Assembly (NCBI RefSeq): GCF_045679555.1 | Contig: NC_092122.1 | Coordinates: 13,071,043-13,135,042, forward strand | Direction of reading: 5' to 3' | DNA: 64,000 nucleotides | Origin: Salvelinus alpinus | Lineage: Eukaryota; Chordata; Actinopteri; Salmoniformes; Salmonidae | Part shown: positions 24,615 to 43,016 of the stretch, piece by piece | Layout: each line of letters opens with the position of its first letter | Numbering within the stretch: the first letter of the stretch is position 1 | Program-made: the position numbers and the translations under genes | The notes under the pieces: generated by a model | Databases searched by the model: none | Told to the model about the DNA's origin: nothing | Seen by the model: only the letters and a program-made list of their open reading frames with translations

Positions 24615-27416
24615 ATGGAGCGACCATCGAGGTTTGTAACCAAAGCTTACCTTTTTTATTAGCTAAGCTTCACTAACTACAGTAACTTGCTAACGTAACG
24701 TTAGTACGAACTGACAAGTGAAGTTTATTGCTTTGCTTGATCTTTAGTCCCGGAAATCCCAGACCTACATTGGTACATTGTGGGAGGCAACCCGTCTGTC
24801 TTGAGAGACTGCCTGATCTTGCAAATCTAGTCACTTATAAGGTGTGTGTGTGTGTTTTGTTGACAGGAAGACAAAGCTTGTAAATTATTCAGATTTCCAG
24901 GACTTGGCTGATGGTATGTCAAATCCAATGTATTTCATTAATTTATGGTGTAAATAGCCAGTTGGTGTTGCAATTCCCTTCTCCTTTTATGGTTTGTATG
25001 TAATCATGTGTCCCACTGTTTCTGATCATGTGAAACAGATGATGATTTTGCCTCTGTGAAAGCACCACCCAGCAAAAAAGCCAAGGAGAGTGTGAAAGAG
25101 CCAGCGCAGGAGAAGAGCAAGAAACCTTCAAACAAGGCCTCCAGTCAAGAGACTAACTCACAGCCCATAGGCCACAAGGACAGGTAGGAAGTGGAATCAG
25201 AAACAAGCAGAAAGAACCCTTAAAAGGTTTACAAAACAACACTATATATTCAACAGAATTACACGTTGTTTCTTTGTTCCTCAATATGTTGTGGAGACAA
25301 AAGGTATGAAACATTCTTAACAGTTTTGTAGTGTGTGACAGCAGCTATGCAAACAGAAGCATGCATTCAGAACACAGACACACTGAATGTCTTTGTTGCC
25401 CTCAGTCAGTGCCCCTTCACTTATTCTGCATAGTGAGAGATAAACAATAACAAATACCCAGTTGCAGGCAGTATTAGGGACAGTGTGTCTATATGGTGTA
25501 TGTAATGACATCATGCTGACAACTGGCCCAGAGAAGAACTCCATAAATCAGTGCTCAAACTCAAATGAGTCTTTTAGCCAGACGCGTTGCTTGTGATCTG
25601 CCATGCATCAAATCACAAAAAGCCACAAGGTGTGGTGAATCATTGGCAAGGTCTCTGAGGCCAGTGGCAGTAGGGGTGTTTTGATGTGTCATGGTGATAC
25701 AGAGTGAAAGTCACTCTGAATGTAACCTTGTGATCAATCTGCTCTATGTTGATCAGTATTGTCGGTGAAACTTCCGCACTGCAGGTCAGGATGACCAGAA
25801 TTCAACTACACTACACATATCACGTGTTACATGTTAACTTTGTCACACTTTTGTCACATGTCCCTTTGAGAAGGCCTTTAATGTAAAATATGCTAACATC
25901 AGAATTGTACCTGTGTTTTTCAGGAAACCATTGGATGAGAAGCTGTATGACAGAGATTTGGAAGCAGCTCTTACTCTGTCGTTGCTTAAAACCACAGAGA
26001 TAAATGAGGAACAATGTTCTTATAATCCAGGTTTGCATTGGACTGTTGATTCTTTACAACTGGTGTTTGAAACACTGCTGTTCAACAGCAAAACAGCAAT
26101 TTGGAGTGGTTTGGCGCCATGGTACTTTTATCACAATGTGCACACTACATACAGTAGAGAATGGATGACTCACATTTCTCACTCACTGCCAAAAATGATT
26201 TGCAATTTAATTTTGTTTTATTCTATATATTTTTTGAAAAATATGTCAAGAATCAACCACAAAGAGATGGTGAAAATCTGGATCCATCATTAGGCCTTTC
26301 CAACTGCAGTGTGGACATCAACCTTTTGGGTATTTATTTTTGATATCTCAAATGCATGGTTGGTGATGCTACACATGCCCACCACTACCTAATCTATTTA
26401 ATATTATTCGATCCCATGCTTTTGCATCTCACAGTCACTAGTGATCCCTTTGTGATTAGATCATCTCCTCCCTTAGGCCTTGACCAGATCACGAATGATC
26501 GGGGATCCCCTTGCGCCCACTCCAGACAGAGGAAGGCAGCCTCCAAGGCTACAGAGCAGCAAAGGAGCATGCTGAAGGATGGTGATGAGGACTACAATCC
26601 CAAAGGGACATCAGGTTGTCATAGCAACCCAAAGGCATAGGCTCTTTGTTTTTCTACATTCCAGGTGTATTTCATGACACACATTTGTTGCGTACTGAAT
26701 ATTTCTTTCTATTCAGATTCAGAGAGTGATGCTGATTTCAGTGATCCAGCTGAAAGTGATGATGATGAGTTCACAGTAAAGAAACCAGAGAAAAAGAACA
26801 CAGAAGAGAAGACAGCCAAGAAGGAGCAACCAAAAGCTAAACCAAAGGAAGAAAAGCAGCCTTCAAAAACAAAACCACATTTGACAGGTACTTAATAGCT
26901 TTAAGAACTACGAACTGCCATTCTAATAACGCAATCTTTTTATGCTCCCAGCCTGCAGAGTTTCAATCAAATTGTCCTTCTGTGCCTCACAGGGACTTCC
27001 AGTCTAAAAACTCCCACCTTAGGTAGAAGTCCAACTGCCAAGCCAGCCTCCGTGCCCAAGAGGTCTCCTGGCACTTCTCCTGTCTCCAGACCTGCAGTCT
27101 CTGGCAGTCCAGCGGGGGGCAGAATACCCAAGTGGAATCCTCCAGGTAAGACTGACTGAAAGGTCAAGGAGGTCATCGTAATCTCATAAGCAGGTGTAGG
27201 ACTGCATGTTTGTTAACAAGGTTGTGCCTTGTATACAGGCATTTTAAGACCCAGTTCACCCATTATTTTTTATCATACAACTTGTCATCAGGTCACGTTG
27301 GAAGAAGTCCCTGCTCATCACAGAGTGCCCCAGTGAAGTCTCCAGGGCAGGGTCTAAGACTTGGACTGTCTCGCCTGGTGCGGGATGCATGGTGCTGCAG
27401 TGTTGCTAGTCACTGA
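24615..27416 (+). CDS. rad51ap1: RAD51-associated protein 1, nine coding exons
   Basis: Nuclear cofactor that binds DNA and RAD51 and promotes strand invasion in homologous recombination (family knowledge). Exons by splice signals and frame: 24,615-24,631; 24,867-24,913; 25,039-25,183; 25,924-26,030; 26,267-26,329; 26,477-26,614; 26,717-26,887; 26,993-27,145; 27,292-27,416. They total 966 nt, 321 aa. Recognisable segments are the basic N-terminus ending KLVNYSDF, then LDEKLYDRDLEAALTLSL (about residues 72-89), RQRKAASKA (about 143-151), an acidic/lysine-rich stretch from residue 173, KWNPP (about 276) and GLRLGLSRL (301-309, the RAD51-binding end). Exon 5's acceptor (aaagag) is weak and was chosen only because it keeps frame. 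The C-terminus after SRLVR differs from the VKPLH ending known in mammals. Next to dyrk4, as in human. Confidence 0.93.
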
Positions 27417-27990
27417 CCCCACCTATCTATTAGAGAGGAGCTCTGTGCCTCTCTGCGTAATTGACAGTTGACTTTCACGATTTCTTTTGTAATCCTCTAG
27501 ATCTGTCTATTTTATAAGAGGCATTAGAATTTTACTGTTAATTATTATTAGTCTGGGGTCGTACATGCTCTCCTTTTTATAACAGCTCATCTATTGGACC
27601 ATTTGGCTTAACAAAGGTCAGTTCCCAACTTTTACTGTTATTCGGCCTACAGCAAAGCCTTCAGATTTCAAACCCTTTGTGTCTTTTATTATTTCAGAGA
27701 GTATTTTTGTCTTCTGTCTGTTTTTAGTTTTCACTCCAACATGTAAATGAAATGGTGCAATGGCCCACTCTGCTGGATGTAATTATCTGAAAATGCTAAA
27801 TGATCATGGTTAAAGTGGCAATCAGTTGAATCAATAACAAAGCGGAGACCCGCCCCTGTTTTGGTAAAAAGCTGAGGGATGAGGCTGGAGAAATGTAACC
27901 ACTCTGAAATTCATAGTCAAAGCTGTGGATGCCAAGGACTGACCACCCGTGATATCAAAACTATAGTTTTAACCATGTTTTGAGGCTATA

Positions 27991-28259
27991 TACCCAATGG
28001 GCAAAAACTGGTTGAATCAACTTTGTTTCCACGCCATTTCAACCCCAAAAATATATGTGATGAAGTTGAATCAACGTGAAAAACTGATTGGATTTACTAA
28101 AAGTCACGGTAAGGGCATTACATATTTTTTTTAATCCACTTTTAACCTAAAACGACATGACATTTGTTGTTAATTTCATGTTAAATTCGCGTTAGTTGAC
28201 AACTAAACCAAATGTAAATAAAAACGAGAAGTTGAACTGAAGGCTGTGCCCAGTGGGTA
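27991..28259. mobile_element. MITE in the 3' region of rad51ap1
   Basis: The terminal inverted repeats are tacccaatgggca (left) and tgcccagtgggta (right), matching at 12 of 13 positions. The 269-bp interior is non-coding. It lies within the putative 3' UTR of rad51ap1. Confidence 0.75.
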
Positions 28260-28495
28260 GTGTTTGTTTGCATTTAATTGATTTATTGTTTATTTGTCAC
28301 AAACATTGGAGTAAAACAAAGCTTATTTTAAAAGTAAAATAATGGATGTAGCAACTACAGAATGCCCCTTTATATAACGTTTTACCTTGATTTTATGAAC
28401 ATCCAGTAGAATAGACTACGTACGTGTTCTATTTGTGTTTAAAGTTTTGTGGATTTTGTTCAGCGAAAGCGTTGTACAATGTGTAAATATAAAAC

Positions 28496-28501
28496 ATTAA
28501 A
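28496..28501 (+). promoter_or_regulatory. Candidate polyadenylation signal of rad51ap1
   Basis: ATTAAA in an A-rich context about 1.1 kb after the rad51ap1 stop. It is the best poly(A)-type signal seen before the next putative promoter near 28.8 kb. Confidence 0.4.
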
Positions 28502-28908
28502 GATTCAATATAAACTATACGTTTTTATGTAGTGAGCATGTTTCCAGTATAGCCTGTATAGGGCTAATGAGTTTGTGCAACATCTCCCCTGTGGTATGGA
28601 ACATTGTGGACAGTTGTTTTTTTGAGTGAATGATAATGCTAATTTCTCCCAAAACCAGAAATGGAAAGTGAATTACCAAACATTATCATGATTTTTAGCG
28701 TTACATAATGCGTTGTTTTACGTGTTGATTTCACTTTTAGCGCTGATCAGTCAACAGCGCGCCGCCGTCAGTCCAAATGTATCTCCATTACGACATCATG
28801 AAATCACAATGACATGACGCGTATGTATGCATAGTCAGTTTGACCATTGCGTTTGACTGAGTTCAATATTTAGTTTAGTCTGTTACCTTGCAGCAGTAAA
28901 CACCGAAC

Positions 28909-29310
28909 ATGAGCGAAGTAAATCGATCCAATGAGCGAAAGTAAGTGTGAATTAGTTGTATAACTACCATTTCCGATTTTGTTTATCAACAATTCTTTTT
29001 AAATCGTGAATTTGCCAAATTTTCGAGTGCATTTTCAATTTTTTCATTCTATTGCTGTGTTATTTACTCATCAACTGACTGTATGCAAACATCTAAAGGG
29101 ATAACAGACAAATATGATAAAAAAAACTTGCTCACAAAAGATAATTCCACTATTTAAAAAAAGAAAAAGAAGCCCTGGATGTCAAACATCTTCAGAGACT
29201 CTTTAAACATCTCAAATTGATGACCATTCTGTTTCAATAGGAAAGAAATGAAAAATAAATTGAAGAGATTTATCGAAAACAGGAGCCAACTTCTCCCATT
29301 GTTGAAAAAG
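28909..29310 (+). CDS. Putative alternative 5' exons of dyrk4
   Basis: ATG at 28,909 opens MSEVNRSNER and runs into a strong donor (aaa|gtaagt, exon 28,909-28,940). A second exon, 29,241-29,310 (tttcaatag acceptor, gtactg donor), keeps frame and ends in phase 0. That phase is compatible with the dyrk4 exon at 34,232. The encoded residues are lysine-rich and I do not recognise them. Inference only: this could be an alternative dyrk4 start or a separate small transcript. No homology supports it. Confidence 0.35.
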
Positions 29311-29402
29311 GTACTGTATTCCTCTTGATATTTACAATATAGGCATTTAGCAGACACTTAGATTATGTCTTGACCACCTGAGATCAGCCCACAATCCAAC
29401 AG

Positions 29403-29461
29403 TCAGATTTGCCTAACAAAACTCCAGCCTTGGATCCAACTGGGCCTACCACAGGAAGAAG
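29403..29461 (+). pseudogene. Decayed duplicate of a dyrk4 5' exon
   Basis: The 3' half (actccagccttggatccaac, then tgggcctacca and a gtaagctta donor) aligns with the dyrk4 exon at 34,232-34,321 (gccttgggtccagccgggcc, gtaaaccta). About 14 bases are deleted between two gcct words. The deletion shifts the frame, so the exon would end in phase 2 and no longer fits the downstream exon. Confidence 0.55.
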
Positions 29462-32270
29462 GTAAGCTTACCATCAATCTGAAGCCCTACCCCAGTTCCA
29501 TTTCAATCCTCTGGCAATTAAAAAAGACCATATATTGATATCTGAATAGCACAGTCTCTGCACAGGCTGAATTCTATGCAATGCTGCAGTTCCAAATAAT
29601 TGAAATAATAGTCAGTATCCTCTGTGACTGGGATCTGCAGTAGGCTACCTGGGATTTGGGATACAAATAGCTGGACCACTGGAGGACAGGATAGGAAGTG
29701 TGGAATGAAAAAAATCCACCAAGAAAAGAAGAGTGGGAGATTCCCTCATTCATTGCATGTAGCATACCAGTGAGAGGAAGCCTGAAACCAAAGGCAGGAA
29801 TATGAAATGGTGAGAGATGATGAATTCCCTCTACACGCCATGCACTAAGGAAACATCTCCGTGCTACTAGATATGTTGTTATACAGACTTCTCTGATCAA
29901 ATGTCTATTTAGGGCTGCTGGCTGCGGCACGATCTGCCACAAACTCTGGAACGTACTATCAGAACTCAGCAGGGGCTGATAATGAAAGTGAAGAAAAAGA
30001 CATGAGCATTGCTTGATTTAAAGCTTGCTTTCATTGGTTCCTATTGGACTCAAAAGAAACATCACATTATGCATTTTGTTTCAGGTAAAATGCTCATGGC
30101 TGTACATTGTTCCCATATGTGGTTGCAAACGGTGGCAACCAAAAATGGCCTGTTAGAGCACTAGCCCATTGCCCTTGGCAGGGGGTGGAGGAGGTGACGT
30201 AAACCTGTCTTGGCTTACCTGGCTGACATTGAGCCAGACTGCCTGTCTCATCTCCAGCACCATGGACAGTGGACAGGGGAACAGAGAGTGCAGCTCACCC
30301 CACCCCACCACCTGGCGGATGTGCCGACAGATGGTTCAGAGTGGTAGACAATGCAGACAGGTCGCTTACACCGTGTTCAGGGTTTATGGGGGAGTGATAA
30401 GCCAAAGGCGTTGGGTGCTCTACAACATGTTATACATGCGATATAGACAGTCCACTGAGCAGTCATTTCATACATGGTGATGGACATTTCTGTTTTGTCT
30501 GTGGTGTGTGTCCGGTGTTTTCCTGGTCTTGTTGGAGGCATTCTCAACAAAGTATTTAGCTGGAAATTGGAAATGAAGCATCATCTTCTAATCATGAAGG
30601 CTACATTTTATTATTTAAAGTGTCCCCCCCCTCCCCCTCATTGTATGTTGTGGAGTTAAATCTCTGTTACAGCACAAAGAAAAGCAAGTATGTGCATTCT
30701 CTGACCCCTTATAGCTAAGTCAAATAACCCACACATTCCCAGAGGAATGAACCTGAAAGGTAGCCCACTCTGTCATTCACTTCCCATTCCTCAGCCACCG
30801 CCTGCCTGAGGTGTCTGTCTGCCTGCCTGTCTGTCTGGGACAGTTGTGTCACCACCACTGCTCAGTCAAAAGGATAGAGTTCACTCTGACCAGCAAGGTT
30901 AGACCGGTTCTGACCCCTGACAGACAGTACTGTTTAGGGTAAAGCCAGCAGTGCCAGATTAGTCTACTCAAGACAATATTTTGTCTAATTGACTCTGTAC
31001 GCAGATAGAAGCAGATACAATCTGTGTTATAGTATGGGTCCTTGGGAAAGGCCAGCTACACGGGCCAAGCCTATCTGTCCCCGGCCTGTTCTGGGACATG
31101 AAGATGACAGGGTAAGACTCAAAACAGGGCTGATTACTAATGCCTGTTTTGACTTTATTTGGATCAGCAGTTGAAGAGGTGGTTGTTATTGAATGCTCTT
31201 AGTTATTGTTGGATTTACCTTGGACTCGATCATAGAAATTCAAACTGCATGAAGGGCATTTGGTTTGTGTGTGGAGGTCTAAACAATAGAGATGTAGGCT
31301 TGGCCACTGTGTTTTAGTTCTATTGCTATAGTTAACACTGCATTGTGTGCTCTCAGGGTTGTGTTGCTATTGATGTCCACCACAGTGCTTATGCTCCTAG
31401 CTCTGCTCCTTCCATAGTGGTTTTCCTCTCTGTGTCTCTGGCAGTCAGTCCAGGGCAGGCTACTAATGGGATTTAGCCTGATCTGGATTAGACCAGTGGG
31501 TGGTCCCTCCATACTCCTTAGCCTTGGATGCCTCCTACTACTAAAGTTAGAGAATAAACACCCACCTACAACAACACAGGTCTAGTGGTGCACTCCATCA
31601 TGCTGCAGGAAAAACACACCTTTGTTTCCACTAGAAAATAAAAAGGGCTATGTTTTACCTTTGCGCAATTGTTTCCAGTTGGTCTAGTGTTATAAGCCAA
31701 AAAATAGTGTCAAAAAGTAGTGTGGACAATGACCCTTTGCCCAATAGTGCAGTTGAGGTAAAACTGCTACACTGCATTAAGAAAACACTCTTCATAACAA
31801 TTATTGTGCTTAGCCTATAGCCATGAACAGATAAAGGCTGGAGGCTTACTAGTGAGGACTGGTTGTGACTGTATACGCATCTTCAATATTGTGGACTGAA
31901 GCTGGAAATCATATCACCATGGAGACTGCAGCTTGTGTAATGGCAAAAAAAAAACATATATGGATGGTATATCAAAGGTGAGAGAAATACACTGGGTAGC
32001 AATGGAAAGAAAACAGCTATTTTCTGTCAGCACTAAAAAAAAACGTGTTATGAAACGACCAGTTATGTAGTCGTGTCTACCCCCGAGATGACTGACCGTG
32101 CCGACGTAGGCTTCAGTAGAACATACTGTACCACCCACTTCACGCGTGGGGTATGTAGGATGAATCATGTGAAGGTGTGGATGGCTCTCCTCCACATCTC
32201 AAAGGATTCTCCACTCTGGATGAGCTAGCACATGGTTTGCCTTGATGTGAAATTCACTTTCAATTATAAG

Positions 32271-32301
<31 letters not shown>

Positions 32302-33402
32302 CATTCGTTTTTTACAATACCTGTACCAGAAGTCCTCACAAGATTGGTAAACCAACGAACATTTTGAGAAGTGAGGGCATGCCGGTCCTCTATAAAAAGG
32401 CTGTTTTAGGCTAAGGTTTAGGGTTAGGGAAAATAGGATTTTGAATGGCAATCAATTGTTGGTCCCCCAAAAAAGTCCTCACAAGTATAGTAAGACATAG
32501 CTGTGTGTGTGATTTAAAAACGGATCCAATGATTAAACATTTGATGATTTAGTACCGTTTTTGACAATTGCATTTTTACAACTAAATATCTTTACAAATG
32601 TAAAGCTGTTGTGAATCATTAAATATTCGATGTTTAATGTGGTTATTTTGATGGTACCTTCGTGGGAGACTAAAGTGAAGTAGTAATCAATAACCTCAGA
32701 TGTGTGGTTGCTACTCAGCAGTGTTTCTCTGAGTTTCAGTTCCCGGACAGTGAGTCTGACACGTGAGCATTGAACCAGTGTGGGTGCATCTCATTCTCTA
32801 CAGTAGGCCTACACGATGAGATAAAATACCGCGAAGACTGAACCCAAGGATTTGGGGACTTAAGAACAAATGTTGTCATACAGGGGCTAGAGAGGGGGGA
32901 TTTGTTGTTGTTTGAGCATGGTCACAAACTGTCGATGGATTTTGTTTTGCTGGAGGATTTGGCAAATACTGTACATGGTTCTATAGGCTACCAGCAGCAT
33001 AACGGTTTTACGCGCAATGTTGATTCTCATGCTTGGAAAGTTATGACTGAGGAGTCTGCGGAGTTGGACAGTTGAATGAATTGACAAACAATCTATACCG
33101 GGAGTCCAAGGTGTCGCTTGTCGATGTGGAATAAGCTGTGACCGTAGAATACCCCAACAGGTGGCTCTCCGACGATATGCGCGTCAGGCTAACAACAGCG
33201 TGCACACTCTCCATAATCTTCGGCTGACAAAGCTTTTTCCAATATTACTATTCAGCAGCACTACTCTGCAGTTTCCACCGAGCCCCAACGTCGTTTTGAT
33301 GCGAAGCGGAATATTGGTTTCTGCGTTTACTCGGGAATAAAATTGAGCCTGGGAATGTTTTGAAGCTGTGCGCTCACGTGGACCAACTAGGAGTGACTCT
33401 CG
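29462..33402. other. Region upstream of dyrk4, no gene recognised
   Basis: Contains a GTCT/GCCT-rich patch (about 30,800-30,836) and a GT microsatellite (32,271-32,298). A minus-strand frame at 29,574-29,942 may derive from a LINE, but I could not confirm it. The last 300 bases, GC-richer with scattered CpG, are the likely dyrk4 promoter and 5' UTR. Confidence 0.4.
32271..32298. repeat. GT dinucleotide microsatellite
   Basis: About 13 uninterrupted gt units, followed by gcgtgcat. Confidence 0.95.
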
Positions 33403-39347
<5,945 letters not shown>

Positions 39348-41747
39348 AGGCCACAGGGACAGAGGGCTTGGGGCTGGGAGGGGGTTGAGGGGAGGGGGGA
39401 TGCATAGGTCACATCGGGGTTAATATCATCGGAGGTCAAACATAAGACACATATTAATAACATTAAATGGGGGTCATGGTTGGAGTATATCCTGTTTTGT
39501 AGATGTAGTGGGTTATCAATTTGTTATATTTGTGCTGCACTATAGAATTTATTTCCTTGTCCAATCATATGTTTAGTGCTTGAACTCTGTCTAGCTGCAG
39601 GAGACGTCTTTGGAACACAGTCTTTGGTGGGTCTTTTGGTAATGAGCTGTGTATCAGCAACTGTTGGTCTTCTCTGTTATTGCAGTAGTCACAAATGGAC
39701 TTACTGCATCTATGTGGCCATATTCACTTGTCATAAGCTTGGAAAGTAGCACAGGTCACTTGCATTAGTTTAAAATGGGATCCCTTAGCTTAGAACCCAG
39801 ATCAATGCCCAGATTGGCCTGTTTTCCACTCTCGGTCTAGCCAGGTTAGGCCGAGCAACATTTAATGTCATTTTGCCAGAGGTTTAAAGCTCTTTGAGTA
39901 GGCTAATTCCCTGCACGTTTTCTACTGGCATTGACGTTTTGGCTTTGACAACACAGACGTCTGACCCGAAATATACACAGGTTAAGCCCTGCCACCTGTT
40001 TGCACTGAAATATGCATGGCAAGCCCAAGGAGTTGCACGTGCCATGGATGCGATGTTTAAGGCTCTTAGCAGCACAAAGCATCTCCCATGCAGAGATGAT
40101 GGTGATAGTGGAAAAACGTAAAGCACTAAAGTGCACAAACTCCCCTAGAGATTACTCAGAGTTTACCATGTTTATGGAGTTTGACTTTGACTCAATAATT
40201 TGTGGTTGTTGACCATAGTATGTTTCATTACTAGTTTATTATGAAAATTAATAATTTTCCTGAATAAAATTACAATTACTTATAAGTCAGAAAAATTGCT
40301 GTCCACCTGACAACAACTTTTACCTCAACAACAGGGCCCTCAAGTGGTCAATGAAGATGAATGTTATTTTAATGACCTGAAATGCCTAGCTTGGACTGGG
40401 ATTGGATGGTTTGATATTCTTCATACGTCATTGTCATATACAAAGTTTTCCAGTGTCTACAAAACAGGAATATTCTGACCAGTGATCCTCACAACTTGTT
40501 ATTCAAATGTCCCTTTCAGCATCCAAAGTGACTTCCCTCTGACCCACAATGCATCATCTGTTTTTTACTCCTCCTCACACAAACTTCATTTTAAAAAGCT
40601 CTTAATTCCTCATCAAAGCAGTTCCATCTATTTTGATGAACTTCTCTTACTTTGACAAAAGGACAATTTGCTACAATGTTGAGCTTTCTTCAATAAAACT
40701 TGGGCCAAATGAAGGAGAGTAGACTTTTTTTGTTCTCTGTAAACTTCTTTAAGGCAACTTGTACTGATGCTTTTCACTTGCTCCAGTTATAGAAAGTAAT
40801 TTTAAAACAGTGTTTATATTTGTAACATGATCAGAAATGGAATAGATTTCCTTTTTAACAGTACATAATTTAATGTACATTTTACACTTTTGTTATGATT
40901 AAATTATTGGTGTAAGGTGTGACCTGTATATGAAATATTTGTGGTAATATATCTCAAGCACTGTATGTGTACATAACCAGGTCACATTGGCAATGTTTCA
41001 ATGAGATATATATTTTTTACCATGTTTCAATTGTAATTTTAATGGTTTTCTTGTTTATTTTTCCGTGCTCACTGAACATTGTTATTTAAGAGAGCCCCAC
41101 AGACATTAGCTGGTGCCCTTAATGATGATATTGTGTGATGTACTGAATTACTGTTTTGCTTTCTCTAAGTCCGTATAATAGCATGCCAGGACATTGTTGA
41201 TTTTATTGTACTGTACTAAAACAAAAAGAAAGTGTGTGCATTCATTTCAACCAAATTATTTCACAATCAACCATTAGGGTCTATTTGGAAGTAATTGAAT
41301 TGAGGGCATTCCACCTGATGAACTGTACATTGATGTGAAAAAATTAATGAACATGTAATTGAAAGAACATGTAATTGAATAAATTGGTGTTTTATATTCC
41401 TTGCCTCTGCCCCTTTTGATTGGACCTTTGATAATTTTAATGCTGTGTAACTCAAACATTCAGCTTATGAGTTGATGAAACGATAGCAACATATAGCATT
41501 ACCATGTAGGTAGAGTGAGGGGTGAACATACAGGCCAGAGGAAGCAGAGAAGGTATGGTGATCACAGAGTTAACAAAGTATCATTGTTCCCTGCCTCTAT
41601 TGATCATACATTCTATGCTCAATCCTCATTTACCAGACAGGGTCAGTGGTTAACCTTGTGCATCCAGACCCTCATGCTGCTTGGTTTGAGCTCTGCGAGC
41701 AAGTTAGACACAGGGGAAATTGAGATATACTTCAATGCTCCATTCAG
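39348..41747 (+). other. dyrk4 3' UTR and intergenic sequence
   Basis: AT-rich, with no open frame of note. AATAAA signals at 40,263-40,268 and 40,692-40,697 are candidate dyrk4 polyadenylation signals, and the second is followed by a T-rich stretch. No gene was seen between dyrk4 and the MITE at 41.75 kb. Confidence 0.5.
40692..40697 (+). promoter_or_regulatory. Candidate polyadenylation signal of dyrk4
   Basis: Canonical AATAAA 1.35 kb after the stop, with a T-rich element (ttttttt) about 25 bases further on. A weaker alternative lies at 40,263. Confidence 0.45.
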
Positions 41748-42345
41748 CCTGGTCTCATAGACTAGACGTAGCATACTAAAAGTAAATCCGGGATGCTAAA
41801 ACTTGTATGAGATGTTACGTTTGGTATGGTTACATAAGACAGAAGGTCTCTTAAGGCAAGAACAAAAGGAGGGTGGTTGGTTGAGTGTATAACGTGAATG
41901 TCTAGCAACCCAAAGGTTGTATGTTTGAATCTCATCTCATGGACAACTTTAGCTTTTTAGCAACTTTCGAACTACCTACAGTACTACTTTTTTAGCTACT
42001 TTGCAACTACTTAGCATGTTAGATAACTCTTCCCCTAACCTTAACCCTTTAACCTAACCTTAAATCCCAACCTAGCTAACGCTAGCCACCCCCTAACATT
42101 AGCGTTATCCACCTAGCTAATTGGAATTCGTACATACAGTATCATACGTCTTGCAAATTCATAACATATTGTAAGAATTGCAATTTGCGACATATCATAC
42201 GAATTGTAATTCGTAACATACTGTATCATATAAAATGGATGATGGACAACTACAAATGAATACATACCTTACGAAACAACATATCATACTAAGCGGAGTG
42301 TCGTGGATTTACATACGGAATAATACGAAATGCTCTGAGACCAGG
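41748..42345. mobile_element. MITE with tRNA-like internal box
   Basis: The terminal inverted repeats are cctggtctca (left) and tgagaccagg (right), and inner words such as gtaaatcc/ggattta also pair. A central stretch (tctagcaacccaaaggttgt...gtttgaatctc) resembles a tRNA-type B box and suggests an old SINE merged into the element. There is no coding capacity. Confidence 0.65.
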
Positions 42346-43016
42346 TTGCTCCGTTACCTCTTAAAGCAGGTGGTCAACCAGATTTTCGGTTACTCTAGAA
42401 TGGAAAGAGCTACAGATACTCTTCATTGTGGGCTTGAGTTTGAATTACAAGACAGAGTGCTAGTGACAGCCAAGACCATCACTTTCAGAGAGCCCCACCT
42501 TTGCAGCCTGTAGTATTGTGGATTTTGGCATTTATTCCCTGGCCTCAACAATGACTTGAATGCCAAATGAACGGTTGGATCCATTAGGTGCATGTTTTTG
42601 ACCTGTTCAGTTGTGCAAATATTTAAAAAAGGTGTTGGTGAGTGGCAGCCAGGTATGGGGCACCTCACACTCCCCCCTTTCAGGGGAGCCTGGATCTTAG
42701 TCGGAGAGTGAGAGAGGAAGGCCGTCCTGTCTGTATCCCCAGGCTGAGCGCTCACACGCAGAGGGATGATGAGGCTGGGTCCGAGGGCTGGCCCCTTTGC
42801 TGGCCATGGCTTCTGGAATCCTCTACATCACATCCATAAAGAGGGAGGTTCATTCTCATGGGGAGAGACTGCAGAGGGCCCGTCAGAATGACTCGATCAG
42901 GGGCCAGGACATGTTCAAGAGGCTGGAAAAGATCGAGAAGCTAGGTAAGTCTCAATATCCTTCATTTAACTGTGACTTACCTAGAAGGGAAATGCCAGTA
43001 GCTCTGTCCACATACT

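Noticed and set aside
29574-29942. Minus-strand 122-codon frame, possibly a LINE or host exon
   Set aside because: It has no convincing motif. The plus strand vaguely recalls a LINE C-terminus (LWNVLSEL), but not enough to claim it.
32400-32425. Telomere-like ttaggg units (tttagggttaggg)
   Set aside because: Only two units, so chance or simple sequence; the same applies to the ccctaacc-like words near 42,030-42,080.
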